64,000 bases of DNA, from contig NZ_VYSG01000001.1 of NCBI RefSeq assembly GCF_010667615.1, forward strand, positions 682,001 to 746,000, in the 5' to 3' direction. A model generated the notes under the pieces. It saw nothing but the letters and a program-made list of their open reading frames with translations, ran no database searches and was not told the DNA's origin. This DNA comes from Bifidobacterium choloepi (GTDB lineage: Bacteria; Actinomycetota; Actinomycetes; Actinomycetales; Bifidobacteriaceae). Below are positions 6,645-15,278 of the stretch, one piece after another. How positions within the stretch are numbered: the first letter of the stretch is position 1; each line of letters begins with the position of its first letter. The position numbers were made by a program, and so were the translations under genes.

Positions 6645-8990
6645 ATGGCGACGATGCAGACAGCGGCACAGTCAACGGAAACGGAAACGAAAGCGGAATC
6701 AGCCACGCGGGCGGCGACGGCCACGCAGGAGACGAAACCGCAGGCGACGGCCACGCAGGAGACGAAACCGCAGGCGACGGCCACGCAGGCAACGACCACA
6801 CAGGCAACCGCGACGCAGGCAGCGGAACCGCAGACGGCGACCGGCGGCCCGTTCTCGACGGCGACGATGAACGACGGCTTTGTCAGGATCGCGACAGCGT
6901 CGCCGATGTCGCGGGTGGCGAACCCGCCACGTAACGCGCGGCTGATGCTGGAGACATTGCGCCGCGCGGCCGGCGACGGCGCGAACATCGTCGCGTTTCC
7001 GGAGATGGCGATGACGTCGTACATTGCCGACGACCTGCTCTACCAGCCGCTGCTGCTCGAGTCGGCCGAACGGTCGCTGGCGTGGCTCGCCGGCGAGACG
7101 GCCGATCTCGACGTGCTGTTCTCGGTCGGCCTGCCGCTGTCGGTCAACGGCAAGACTTACAACACGCTCGCCGTCTGCCACCGCGGACGGATTCTCGGCA
7201 TCGTGCCGAAGACGTTCATCCCGACGTACGGCGTCGACTTCGAGGGCCGCTGGTTCCAGTCCGGCCCGGCCGCCGTCTGCCCGGTCGACGTCGCCGGCCA
7301 GCGCGGCGTGCCGTTCGGTTCGCACCAGGTCTTCCGTTGCGCCGGCGAGCCGGCGCTGACGGTCGGCTACGAAATCTGCGAGGACATCTGGTCGCCGGAG
7401 CCGCCGTCGATCAGGCTCGCGCTGGCCGGCGCGACGGTGCTCGTCAACGGTTCGGCGTCGAACGCGAGCCTCGACAAGGACATCTATCGCCGCGGCCTGA
7501 TTTCCGGCCAGTCGGCGCGCCTGCTCGCCAGTTACGTCTACGTGAGCTCCGGCCAGGCGGACTCGACCGGCGACGTCACCGTCGGCGGCCAGGAACTCAT
7601 CTGCGACAACGGCACGATCCTCGCCGAATCGAAGCCGTTCGGCGCCGGCTACGCGATCGCCGACGTCGACGTCGAGTCGCTCGTCGGCGCGCGCCGCGGC
7701 ATGTCGTCGTTCCACGTCGCCGGCACGCCGGAAGACGCCGGCTATCACGTCGTCGACTTCGACATGACGATCGGCGGCGCGGCCGGCAATTCGAACGATT
7801 CGGACGATTCTTCCGGCACCGGCGATTCGCGCGGCTCGGACAATTCGCGCGGCTCGGACGATTCGCACGCCACTGCCCCGGCCCGCGGCGCCGGCCTCGT
7901 CAGGCCGGTCTCGCGCACGCCGTTCGTGCCGCCGGTCACCGGCGATCCGACCGGCGTGACCGGCAGCGTGACAGTGCGCGCCGACGTGTGCGACCTCGCG
8001 TTCCAGATGCAGGTGCACGGTCTGCTCGCCCGCATCCGCAACCAGAAGGTGGACCATATTGTCGTCGACGGCGCCGGCCACGACTCGTACCTGCCCGGCA
8101 TCGCGCTCGCAGTGCTGGCGACGGTCAGGGCCGCCGCGCTCGCCGGCCTCGACGCCGACGCCGTCACGGTGCTCGCCCCGCCCGAACCGCCGGCTCCGGC
8201 CGACTCGGTCGACACCGACGCCGCCAAGTTCCTCGCGAGCTTCTCGCACGCCCTCGGCTGCGGCTTCAGGGAGCTGCCGAAGCCGGGCCATGGCCCGATG
8301 CCACACGGTGGCCACCACGGGGCCCGGGACGCCGGCGCGCCAAAGCCGCCGACGTGCCCGGCGCACGGCGCGGCTCCGCATGGCGGTCACGGTCCGGACC
8401 ACGGCCCGGGCCACGGTCCCGGCCACGGGCCGTTCGACGGCACCCATCCGCTCGTCGTGTTGCCGGCCGACATGACGAAGCTCGCGTTCGGCATCCCGAC
8501 GCCGCATCCGCCGCTGCCGAACGAATTCGCGTACATGGTCAACAGCCAGATGGCGCGCACGCTCGTCGGCCCGGTCGTCCAGCGGCTCGCCGTCACCGAC
8601 GGCAACCACACGGTCCGCGTGCTGCTCGAGTCGCTCGACTGCACGGCCGGCATGCTCGAGATTCCCGACGACGGCAACGCCATGGCGGACGGATCGTTCA
8701 CGCTGATGCCGGTCGAAGTCGCCGACTTCTTCGTCGACGGGATGTTGCGCGGCCACTACCGGCCACGCAAGACGCTGCGGCTCGCGCGGGCGGCGTTCGG
8801 CGATGACTACGACGCCGGCCAGCTGCGCGACTGGCTCGGACTGTTCCTGCGCCGCTACTTCGCCACGCAGTTCCGCCGCTCGAGCCTGCCCGACGGTCCG
8901 CGCCTCGCGTCCGCCGGCCTCGACCTCTCCTCCGGCAACATGTTCCCGCCCTTCGCCGACCCCTCCCTCTGGCTCGCCGACCTGCAGTAG
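6645..8990 (+). CDS. NadE-like protein: intact glutaminase domain, degraded NAD-synthetase motif
   Basis: Resembles glutamine-dependent NAD+ synthetase of the mycobacterial type over its full length. The nitrilase-type glutaminase domain keeps its triad (numbering from the ATG at 6645): E120 in FPEMAMTSY, K189 in GIVPKTFIPTY and C245 in GYEICEDIW. The synthetase half is recognisable (RTPFVPP, a C-terminal QFRRSSLPDGPR block) but the ATP-pyrophosphatase loop SGGxDS is DGAGHDS (about 475-481) and the GTGDLSE block is LPADMTK. It also carries an Asp/Ser linker (about 383-409) and a Gly/His/Pro-rich insert (about 547-597). The first 74 residues are Ala/Thr/Gln low complexity; the ATG at 6867 would give the normal family N-terminus. 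The start is uncertain. It may be a glutaminase or amidase rather than an NAD synthetase. Confidence 0.8.
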   Translation: MATMQTAAQSTETETKAESATRAATATQETKPQATATQETKPQATATQATTTQATATQAAEPQTATGGPFSTATMNDGFVRIATASPMSRVANPPRNARLMLETLRRAAGDGANIVAFPEMAMTSYIADDLLYQPLLLESAERSLAWLAGETADLDVLFSVGLPLSVNGKTYNTLAVCHRGRILGIVPKTFIPTYGVDFEGRWFQSGPAAVCPVDVAGQRGVPFGSHQVFRCAGEPALTVGYEICEDIWSPEPPSIRLALAGATVLVNGSASNASLDKDIYRRGLISGQSARLLASYVYVSSGQADSTGDVTVGGQELICDNGTILAESKPFGAGYAIADVDVESLVGARRGMSSFHVAGTPEDAGYHVVDFDMTIGGAAGNSNDSDDSSGTGDSRGSDNSRGSDDSHATAPARGAGLVRPVSRTPFVPPVTGDPTGVTGSVTVRADVCDLAFQMQVHGLLARIRNQKVDHIVVDGAGHDSYLPGIALAVLATVRAAALAGLDADAVTVLAPPEPPAPADSVDTDAAKFLASFSHALGCGFRELPKPGHGPMPHGGHHGARDAGAPKPPTCPAHGAAPHGGHGPDHGPGHGPGHGPFDGTHPLVVLPADMTKLAFGIPTPHPPLPNEFAYMVNSQMARTLVGPVVQRLAVTDGNHTVRVLLESLDCTAGMLEIPDDGNAMADGSFTLMPVEVADFFVDGMLRGHYRPRKTLRLARAAFGDDYDAGQLRDWLGLFLRRYFATQFRRSSLPDGPRLASAGLDLSSGNMFPPFADPSLWLADLQ
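6714..6790 (+). repeat. 30-bp tandem repeat coding the Thr/Gln-rich N-terminus
   Basis: A 30-bp unit starts at 6714, 6744 and, partially, 6774. It encodes the repeated ATATQETKPQ decapeptide at the N-terminus of the NadE-like protein if the upstream start is used. The repeat looks like recent slippage in low-complexity sequence. Confidence 0.8.
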
Positions 8991-8993
8991 TCC

Positions 8994-9039
8994 GTTCGTG
9001 TCGCAAGCCCGGGCCGCAGTCCGGACTTGCGACACGAAC
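8994..9039. terminator. bidirectional hairpin between convergent genes
   Basis: GTTCGTGTCGCAAG and CTTGCGACACGAAC form a perfect 14-bp stem. It lies just after the NadE-like stop and 14 bp before the acetyltransferase stop on the other strand, so it can terminate both transcripts. There is no long T-run. Confidence 0.7.
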
Positions 9040-9052
9040 AGTAATCAAAAAT

Positions 9053-9739
9053 CTACCGGCGCGGATCCGCGACCCCGGTTTCTTCCCGGACTTCGGCCCA
9101 GTCGATGCGGTGGTCGCGGAAGTAATGCTCGTAGTCGCGCTCGTCGACATTGCGCAGCACATGTGCCGGCGTGCCGACGGCGACGACGTTGTCCGGCAGG
9201 TCCTTCGTAACGACGGAGCCGGCGCCGACGACGACATTGTCGCCGATCGTCACGCCCGGCAGCACCGTCACGCCGGCGCCGAGCCAGCAGTTGCGGCCGA
9301 TGCGGATCGGCGCGTTGTACTGGTAGCCCTTCGCCCGCAGTTCCGGCGCGATCGGGTGGCCGGCCGTCGCCAGCGTGACGTTCGGTCCGATCATCGTCGA
9401 GTCGCCGACGTAAATGTGCGTGTCGTCGACGCAGGTGAGGTTGAAGTTCGCGTAGACGCCGGCGCCGAAGTGCACGTGCGCGCCGCCGAAGTTCGCGTGG
9501 AACGGCGGCTCGATGTAGCAGCCGTCGCCGATGTCCGCGAACATCTCGCGCAGCAGCGCCGTCCGCAGCTCGCCCTGCGACGGCCTCGTGGCGTTGAAAT
9601 CGTACAGTTTCTCGAGGCACTGCACCTGTCGCTCGACGATCGCCTCGTCACCCGGCAAGTACAGTTCCTCCGTATGCATCTTGTCCTGCTGCGCCTTCAC
9701 CGCCGCCTCGCTTTCTCCGTAACGATTCCCGCTCGACAT
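9053..9739 (-). CDS. maltose/galactoside O-acetyltransferase family protein
   Basis: A 228-residue left-handed beta-helix acyltransferase of the LacA/Maa/NodL type. Hexapeptide repeats are visible in IGDGCYIEPPF, VTIGDNVVVGAGSVVTKDLP and others. The catalytic His lies in ATAGHPIAPELR, and VAVGTPAHVLR is the family's C-terminal signature. It transfers acetyl from acetyl-CoA to a sugar hydroxyl; the acceptor is unknown. The ATG at 9739 is used although its binding site is weak. A TAGACT -10 box at 9756-9761 implies a leader of only about 10 nt. A Met at 9679 is an alternative start. Confidence 0.88.
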   Translation of the reverse strand: MSSGNRYGESEAAVKAQQDKMHTEELYLPGDEAIVERQVQCLEKLYDFNATRPSQGELRTALLREMFADIGDGCYIEPPFHANFGGAHVHFGAGVYANFNLTCVDDTHIYVGDSTMIGPNVTLATAGHPIAPELRAKGYQYNAPIRIGRNCWLGAGVTVLPGVTIGDNVVVGAGSVVTKDLPDNVVAVGTPAHVLRNVDERDYEHYFRDHRIDWAEVREETGVADPRR

Positions 9740-9776
9740 CGAGCGCCACGGAGACAGTCTACGCGCGCCGTGCCGA

Positions 9777-10244
9777 CTAGTCCCGGATTGCGCGGACGAG
9801 CGGGATGCCGCGGTAGTGGGCGGTGGTTTCGGTGGTGACGTCGCCGGTGACGAGGTCGGTGCGCGTCAGCGTGCCGGTGCGCTCGTCCCATTCGAGGACG
9901 TGGCCGGTCAGGCAGCCGTCGTCGCCAACGTCCTCGACGGTCACGACGTCGCCGTCGAGCAGCGTCTGCGCGTCGTCGACGTCGTTCCATGCCGCCTCCC
10001 ACGCATCGTATTCGGCGTCGAAGCCGGCGTACGGTTCCGCGCCTCCGCACTCCCACGCTAGGTATTCCTCCGGCGTGATCGTCCGCGACGGCCGGAATTC
10101 CGCCGACAGGCCGTCGGGCAGCGCGATCGTGTAGCCGGCCTCCTTGCTGAAATCGTCGGGAGACGCCGCGAACAGCGGCTCGTCTTCGGGTTCGTCGACC
10201 AGCCGGGCAATCGGCTCGGCGGTGCTCTCGCGGACATCGGTCAT
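9777..10244 (-). CDS. conserved hypothetical acidic protein
   Basis: A 155-residue, strongly acidic protein without membrane segments, signal peptide or recognised motif. It has many Asp, Glu, Thr and Trp residues (for example TPEEYLAWECGG and YDAWEAAWNDVDDA). The ATG at 10244 is preceded by AAAGGA at 7 nt; an upstream Arg-rich extension to 10343 is unlikely to be translated. It is a single gene between the acetyltransferase and a small membrane protein on the same strand, 37 bp and about 200 bp away. Function unknown. Confidence 0.65.
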   Translation of the reverse strand: MTDVRESTAEPIARLVDEPEDEPLFAASPDDFSKEAGYTIALPDGLSAEFRPSRTITPEEYLAWECGGAEPYAGFDAEYDAWEAAWNDVDDAQTLLDGDVVTVEDVGDDGCLTGHVLEWDERTGTLTRTDLVTGDVTTETTAHYRGIPLVRAIRD

Positions 10245-10441
10245 CGGTGGGTCCTTTCGCTCGCGCCGGCGGGGACGGCCGGCGGCGGTATCGCATGGCT
10301 TCTGATGTCCCGCGCGGCACGTCGGGAATCGTCGTCGTTGCACGATTCCCGCCTCATCGTCTCGCGCCGGTGCGGGATGGATGACCTCAATTCTTCACGA
10401 CACCCGCTTGACTTTGCTGGCCGGTCCTAATAATTGGACAG

Positions 10442-10888
10442 CTATTCGGCGGATTGTCGGGCGCCCTCGGCCAGCAGTTCCGGAGGCACCGGCTCGGACG
10501 GTCCGGTCATGACGGTGAAGCCACGGAACGTCGGCACGTCGAGTTCGCCGTGGCCCTCGCGCAGTCCGGCGAGTTCGTCTTCGGCGCGGACGAGCCTGCG
10601 ACGGATGGATCGTCCATCGATCCCCATCAGCAGCGCGATGACTCCGATGACGACGGCGTTGAGGCCCAGCGACCACGGCGACGGCTTGTCGGCGAGCGCC
10701 CGGCACATTGTAGACAGGCCGATCAGGAAGCACACGACGCCGGCGCCACCGAGCGGATCCTGCAGGAACCTGAGCCAGCGGGCGTTGCCGACGGCCTTAT
10801 GGCGGGTGACGGCGACGAGCAGCACGACGGCCTGCAGCAGACCGATCCAGCTCAGGGCCAGCGACAACCAATTCCAGACTTCGCCCAT
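10442..10888 (-). CDS. small membrane protein, unknown function
   Basis: A 148-residue protein with about three hydrophobic segments (starting NWLSLALSWIGLLQAVVLLV, then GAGVVCFLIGL and NAVVIGVIALLMGI) followed by a charged cytoplasmic tail. AAAGGA lies 7 nt before the ATG at 10888; an 11-codon longer start lacks a binding site. It is divergent from the 3-hydroxyacyl-CoA dehydrogenase gene. No family is recognised. Confidence 0.65.
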   Translation of the reverse strand: MGEVWNWLSLALSWIGLLQAVVLLVAVTRHKAVGNARWLRFLQDPLGGAGVVCFLIGLSTMCRALADKPSPWSLGLNAVVIGVIALLMGIDGRSIRRRLVRAEDELAGLREGHGELDVPTFRGFTVMTGPSEPVPPELLAEGARQSAE

Positions 10889-11065
10889 GACCGTCCTTTC
10901 GTCTTCCCCAAGCGTAGCCAATCCGCGCGGCTCCGTCGCCGCGGTTCCTGCCTGTCAAGACAGCGGGAAGCAGACGGTTTCGATGATAATCCGGCCACGG
11001 ACGACGTGGGCTACAATGGCAACCAACCAACGATGGGGAAAACAGCAGAAACAAAGGAGTTTCCG

Positions 11066-12022
11066 ATGACACGGCAGATCAACACGATTGCGAATATCGG
11101 TTCGGGCACGATGGGCCACGCGACGGCGCTGCAGTTCGCGATGGCTGGCTACGAGGTGCGGCTCGTCGAGCTCGGCGGCGCGAGTCTCGAGGCGGCGATG
11201 GCGAAGATCCTCGCCGAGGCGAACGAGCTGGCGGCCAACGGGCTGCTCGCCGGCGACGACACCGTCGAGGACGTGCTGGCGAGGATCACGACGACGACCG
11301 ACTGTGCCGAGGGCGTCGCCGGCGCCGACTTCGTCATCGAGTCGATCGTCGAGAACCTCGACGTCAAGCGCGATGTCTGGAAGCGGATCGAGCAGTTCGC
11401 GCCGGAGGACGCGATCTTCGCGACGAACACGTCGGGACTGTCGCCGACGGCGATCCAGTCGGTGCTCGACCGTCCTGAGCGGTTCGTCGTCGCGCACTTC
11501 TGGAATCCGGTGCACCTGATGCCGCTCGTCGAGGTCGTGCCCGGCGAGCAGACGGCGCCGGAGACCGTCGACGCGACGTTCGCGCTGATGGAGACGATCG
11601 GCAAGAAGCCGGCGAAGCTCGAGAAGGAGTCGCTCGGGTTCGTCGGCAACCGCATCCAGCTCGCCGTCATCCGCGAGGCGCTCAACATCGTGAAGGAGGG
11701 CATCGCGTCGCCGGACACCGTCGACACCGTCGTCGAGAACTCGCTCGGCCTGCGCTGGAGCATCCTCGGCCCGATCGCATCGGCAGATCTCGGCGGCCTC
11801 GACACGTTCTACAACGTCTCGACGTACCTGTGCGCGGATCTCGACAACTCGCCGGACGCGATCGCCGCGCTCGGTGAGAAGGTGGAGGCCGGCGAGCTCG
11901 GCGCGAAGACCGGCCGCGGCTTCTACGACTGGGAAGGCAGCCGCGGCGCCGAAGTCATCGGCGAGCGCGACCGCAAGCTGATGGCGGCCCTGAAGGCGTC
12001 GCGGGAAGGCGTCGACGACTGA
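11066..12022 (+). CDS. 3-hydroxyacyl-CoA dehydrogenase family protein
   Basis: A 318-residue NAD(P)-dependent dehydrogenase. The N-terminal Rossmann fold shows NIGSGTMGHATALQFAMAGY (GxGxxG) and the catalytic-domain block is HFWNPVHLMPLVEVVPG. The C-terminal helical domain ends LGAKTGRGFYDWEG, typical of Hbd/PaaH and L-gulonate or carnitine dehydrogenase relatives. AAAGGAG precedes the ATG at 11066 by 6 nt. No thiolase, acyl-CoA dehydrogenase or enoyl-CoA hydratase is near, so beta-oxidation is not implied and the substrate may be a different hydroxy acid. A palindrome separates it from the convergent gene. Confidence 0.87.
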   Translation: MTRQINTIANIGSGTMGHATALQFAMAGYEVRLVELGGASLEAAMAKILAEANELAANGLLAGDDTVEDVLARITTTTDCAEGVAGADFVIESIVENLDVKRDVWKRIEQFAPEDAIFATNTSGLSPTAIQSVLDRPERFVVAHFWNPVHLMPLVEVVPGEQTAPETVDATFALMETIGKKPAKLEKESLGFVGNRIQLAVIREALNIVKEGIASPDTVDTVVENSLGLRWSILGPIASADLGGLDTFYNVSTYLCADLDNSPDAIAALGEKVEAGELGAKTGRGFYDWEGSRGAEVIGERDRKLMAALKASREGVDD

Positions 12023-12051
12023 CGCGCCGCGGTCCCTCCCCTTTTCCTCTT

Positions 12052-12092
12052 GATGTCACGGCCCCGGGCTTGCGGCTCGGGTTCGTGACATC
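12052..12092. terminator. GATGTCA...TGACATC family palindrome, copy 1
   Basis: Outer arms GATGTCAC and GTGACATC enclose CCCGGGCTTGCGGCTCGGG. It lies between convergent genes ending at 12022 and 12124. It belongs to the palindrome family described in the findings and is probably a bidirectional terminator. Confidence 0.7.
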
Positions 12093-12123
12093 AATGTGAC
12101 ATCGAGAAGAGGTTCGTGCGTTC

Positions 12124-13146
12124 CTACTCCGTCTTCAGTGTCGCCAGCGCCTCGCGCATCGTCTCGGCGCCGCGGGGGAACGACGACGGGGAGGCCAGCT
12201 CGATCGAGGCGAGCCGGGGCAGCTGGTCGGGCGACGGCAGCGTCGTCGGCGCGTCGCGCACGGCGAGCGTCAGCGACCTCGCGTAGGCCGTCAGGCTCTC
12301 CTCGTCGACGACGTCGCCGTGTTCGACGGCGCCCCAGACCGGCCTGTCGTCGCGGGAATCGTTTCCGTCGCCGCCACTCCTCCAGACGGCGTTGCCCCAG
12401 GCGAATGCGCCGGGCATCTCGTCGACGGTCTGGCGCGCCACGTCGCGCACATGCTCGACGATGAGGTTGCGGCGCGCCTGGTCGGAGAGGTGCCAGGTGT
12501 CCCACTGCTTCTTGCGGTGCGTGTAGATGAACCGCGGCACGCAGCAGACGATGCCGCCGGCCACGAAGCCGACGATGCGCACGAGGCTCGTCAGCCACAG
12601 CCCGTCGCGCTGGACGAGTTCGGTCACCATCGAGAAGAAGCTGAGCAGCGCGCCGAGGAACAGCGCGACCGAGACGATCGACAGGACGACGGCGAGGAAC
12701 GGCGGCTCGCGGTACTGCTCGACGACTTCGGGGTTGCGCAGCTTGCGCAGACCGGCGTCGGTCTCGACTTTCGTGCGCGCGACGGCGAGGACGTCCTCGC
12801 GACGCGCCGGCGTGAACGCCGCCGTGTTGTTGCGCACCAGCGCCATCTGCCGTTCGGCGTCCTCGAGGTACGCCGCGAACGCCTCGCCGCTGCCGGTCTG
12901 CTCCTCCCACATCCGCAGGTTGAAGTAGGTCTGGCTGTCGAGCCTGTCGGCGGACAGCTCGTCGCCGAGCCGCGTGGACGCCAGCAGCTCGTCGGTCTTC
13001 GCCGGATCGAGCGCCTCGTCGACGGCCTTCGTCACGCAGTCGTCGATGAACGCCTCGATGTCGTCGCCGCTCGCCGCCACCGGTTCGGCACCCGCCGCCG
13101 CGTCGCCGGCGACGGTCACGTCGGCTTCCTCGTTCACTTCCGTCAT
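12124..13146 (-). CDS. membrane protein of unknown function
   Basis: A 340-residue protein. It has an acidic N-terminal region of about 150 residues, two adjacent hydrophobic segments (PPFLAVVLSIVSVALFLGAL and SLVRIVGFVAGGIVCCVPRF) and a soluble tail of about 150 residues. The start at 13146 is chosen because AAGGA lies 8 nt upstream; the Met three codons earlier has no room for a binding site. It is divergent from the small acidic protein at 13441. No family is recognised. A membrane-anchored two-domain protein is all the sequence supports. Confidence 0.68.
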   Translation of the reverse strand: MTEVNEEADVTVAGDAAAGAEPVAASGDDIEAFIDDCVTKAVDEALDPAKTDELLASTRLGDELSADRLDSQTYFNLRMWEEQTGSGEAFAAYLEDAERQMALVRNNTAAFTPARREDVLAVARTKVETDAGLRKLRNPEVVEQYREPPFLAVVLSIVSVALFLGALLSFFSMVTELVQRDGLWLTSLVRIVGFVAGGIVCCVPRFIYTHRKKQWDTWHLSDQARRNLIVEHVRDVARQTVDEMPGAFAWGNAVWRSGGDGNDSRDDRPVWGAVEHGDVVDEESLTAYARSLTLAVRDAPTTLPSPDQLPRLASIELASPSSFPRGAETMREALATLKTE

Positions 13147-13440
13147 CGCTGTCATCCTTACGTTCGTCTCGTCTCCCCGGCGTCGTCGCCGGCTCGCATG
13201 TCTTCCCATTCTCGCCGACTTTGTCGAAAAAACCAACCGGCGGCAAGCCGCATGCGCCTGCACGACCGCAGGAATCGGGAAAATCAACCGCAAACCCGGC
13301 AATGCCAACGAAAACCGGCTCCGACACGCCGCGGAGGGCGGTTTGCCGGACGCATGGACGCCGGTACGCTGATGCAATCCGCCGCGGACCGGCGACCGGC
13401 GCGTCGCCGGTCCGCGGACAGTCACGAGCAAGGAGGCCCG

Positions 13441-13848
13441 ATGGCACAGTCCATCACCGATCCGGCCGTTCGCACCGGCCATCAGGAAGTCACGCTGAAA
13501 TTCCGCACCGAGGGCGGTACCTGGATGTCCGACGGCGAGCTGTGCGACGTCACCGGCTTCTACGTCGAGTACACCGACAACGACATGAGCGTGTCGACGA
13601 CGCTCAACTACGAGCAGGCGATCGCGTTCGGCCTGACGTTCAACATCATCGCGGAGATCCTCGAGGACGCGATGCTCGACGACGCGAAGCTCGCCGCGAT
13701 GGCCGAGGGCCGCGACGTCGGTCACGACGACGTGCATGACAGCCGATGGCGCGGCCTGTTCGACGGCCTCGACCCCGACGTCTTCGACCATATGCGCGGC
13801 CGCGACCTCACCTGGGACGACGAGGGCCCCGACGACTTCCCGGAGTAG
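13441..13848 (+). CDS. hypothetical acidic protein
   Basis: A 135-residue acidic soluble protein (tail DLTWDDEGPDDFPE) with no signal peptide or membrane segment. AAGGAGG directly upstream of the ATG gives a strong start. It is divergent from the membrane protein gene across about 295 bp that contain no other recognisable feature. Function unknown. Confidence 0.7.
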   Translation: MAQSITDPAVRTGHQEVTLKFRTEGGTWMSDGELCDVTGFYVEYTDNDMSVSTTLNYEQAIAFGLTFNIIAEILEDAMLDDAKLAAMAEGRDVGHDDVHDSRWRGLFDGLDPDVFDHMRGRDLTWDDEGPDDFPE

Positions 13849-13876
13849 CGCCGTTCATTCGCACCGCAAACGAAAA

Positions 13877-13914
13877 CTGCCGGAAATCGTTGAAAACCCA
13901 ACGATTCCCGGCAG
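13877..13914. terminator. hairpin after the 135-aa gene
   Basis: CTGCCGG-ATCGTTG and CAACGAT-CCGGCAG form a 14-bp stem with a two-base bulge and an AAAACC loop. It sits between the gene ending at 13848 and the tRNA on the other strand and can serve both. Confidence 0.7.
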
Positions 13915-13925
13915 TCCGTTAGCCG

Positions 13926-13997
13926 TACCCCCTGAGAGAGTCGAACTCTCGTTGTCAGATTGAAAGTCTGGTGTCCTAACCGTTAGACGAAGGGGGC
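13926..13997 (-). tRNA. tRNA-Glu (anticodon TTC)
   Basis: 72 nt. The acceptor stem is GCCCCCT paired with AGGGGGT plus discriminator A. The anticodon loop CTTTCAA carries TTC (Glu), and the T-arm is GAGAG-TTCGACT-CTCTC. CCA is not encoded. Confidence 0.95.
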
Positions 13998-14120
13998 TTC
14001 GTGACAACTCGATTAATAGTACGCGAGTTGTCTCATTTCGCAAGTCTTCGGCGTGTCGCCCAGCGGCTTTCTCCTGAGGAAAGGAAACCGCCGGGCATGT
14101 CGGCGCGAGGCGGCGGAAGT

Positions 14121-14963
14121 TCAGGCCTTGCGATAGGTGAAGTCGTGGATCGTGCGGCCGGCGGCGAGGCCCTTCTTCTCGAAGTTCGTCAGCACGCGGC
14201 CGGCAAAACGCTCCGACTCGGCGAAGTCGGCGTGCGGCAGCGTGGCGGCCTCGTCGGCGTTGCCCTTGCCGACATGTTCGGTCGCCAGCGAGACGCTCAC
14301 GCCGCCGGGCTCGCCGTTGGCGAGCTTCTCGGCGCCTTCGTTGACGAAGTCGTCGCGGCCGTCCATCACTTCGTGGACATGCAGCGCATAGTCGTCGATG
14401 TCGGTGGCGATGCGCCACACGCCGCCGTCGCGCAGCGCCGCCGCGACCGACGACGCCAGCTCCGGCTGCACGATCCTGCGCTTGTGATGGCGCATCTTCG
14501 GCCACGGATCGGGGAAATACGTCCAGACTTCGTCGATCGCGCCCGGCGCGCAGGCGGCCAGCATCTCCGGCGCGTTGACCTGCGCCACCCTGAGGTTCGC
14601 CAGGTCGCGCTTGCCGGCGAGCAGCAGCGTGTGGGCGACGCCGGGATCGTAGACTTCCAGCGCCAGGTAGTTGCGGTCGGGGTCGGCGGCCGCGGCCGCG
14701 ACGACGTTCTCGCCCTGACCGGTGCCGATCTCGACGACGAGCGGCGCCCGCCGTCCCCACGCCTGTTCGACGTAGGAATCGTCCAGCAGGAAGCCGTCGG
14801 CCACCGACAGCGATCCCTCGCCGGCGGCGATCTTCAGCAGGTACCGCCCGCCGTACGTATCCCACGCGCGCTGCAGCCGGTCGTCCAGCCGCGCCGACCT
14901 GCGCACAAACGACATCACCTTGCGTCCGTACAGCGGATTGTCCGTATGCTCTTCGTGTTCCAT
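14121..14963 (-). CDS. trmB: tRNA (guanine-N7-)-methyltransferase
   Basis: A 280-residue SAM-dependent enzyme that makes m7G46 in t[16 protein letters not shown] is the SAM-binding loop (family VLEIGFGxG) and [20 protein letters not shown] is the diagnostic FPDPWpKxrHxkRR block. The C-terminal LTNFEKKG is also typical. The ATG at 14963 sits 7 nt after a TATAAA -10 box and has no usable binding site, so a leaderless transcript is likely. A Met further upstream (15002) is the alternative. It is divergent from galE across a region rich in palindromes. Confidence 0.93.
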   Translation of the reverse strand: MEHEEHTDNPLYGRKVMSFVRRSARLDDRLQRAWDTYGGRYLLKIAAGEGSLSVADGFLLDDSYVEQAWGRRAPLVVEIGTGQGENVVAAAAADPDRNYLALEVYDPGVAHTLLLAGKRDLANLRVAQVNAPEMLAACAPGAIDEVWTYFPDPWPKMRHHKRRIVQPELASSVAAALRDGGVWRIATDIDDYALHVHEVMDGRDDFVNEGAEKLANGEPGGVSVSLATEHVGKGNADEAATLPHADFAESERFAGRVLTNFEKKGLAAGRTIHDFTYRKA

Positions 14964-14970
14964 ACCTTTA

Positions 14971-14976
14971 TTTATA
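14971..14976 (-). promoter_or_regulatory. -10 box of leaderless trmB transcript
   Basis: TATAAA followed by seven bases and then the trmB ATG. Transcription would begin at or within one base of the start codon. Confidence 0.55.
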
Positions 14977-15043
14977 CAAACCGGCAACGATTCCTCCATC
15001 ATGGGCCGACCGGGCCGCCTGCCGACCAGCTCTCCCCTCCCCG

Positions 15044-15096
15044 GATGTCGTGAACCCGGGCCGTGGCCCGGGTTCACGGCCCGGGTTCATGACATC
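15044..15096. repeat. GATGTC...GACATC palindrome, expanded three-arm copy
   Basis: This member has GAACCCGGGCC once and GGCCCGGGTTC twice inside GATGTCGTG...CATGACATC. The single left arm can pair with either right arm, giving two mutually exclusive hairpins. It lies in the divergent trmB-galE region rather than at gene ends. Confidence 0.75.
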
Positions 15097-15102
15097 CGGG
15101 AG

Positions 15103-15145
15103 GACGATTCTTGCAACACGCCGGGCGAATGACGGAAGAATCGTC
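15103..15145. promoter_or_regulatory. inverted repeat upstream of galE
   Basis: GACGATTCTT (15103-15112) and AAGAATCGTC (15136-15145) form a perfect 10-bp inverted repeat with a 23-bp gap, directly followed by TATACT. It could be an operator of the galE-trmB divergent promoter region. A weaker candidate galE promoter is TTACCT/TAGACT at 15193-15223 (19-bp spacer). Confidence 0.4.
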
Positions 15146-15278
15146 TATACTCAAAATAACAAAACTTAACAAAACAGAAAAATAACGAACGGTTACCTGT
15201 CTCCTCAACGTCCCGACTAGACTGGTGACCGATTCGGTTCACGAACACCAACCAATCAACGAAGAGGAAAGGTCCATC

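Noticed and set aside
6699..9035. 778-residue minus-strand frame opposite the NadE-like gene
   Set aside because: Shadow frame made of Arg/Val/Ala/Asp repeats, with no domain. The plus strand carries the conserved motifs.
11066..12022. Evidence for fatty-acid beta-oxidation
   Set aside because: Only a lone 3-hydroxyacyl-CoA dehydrogenase family gene is present, and the family includes enzymes for unrelated hydroxy acids.
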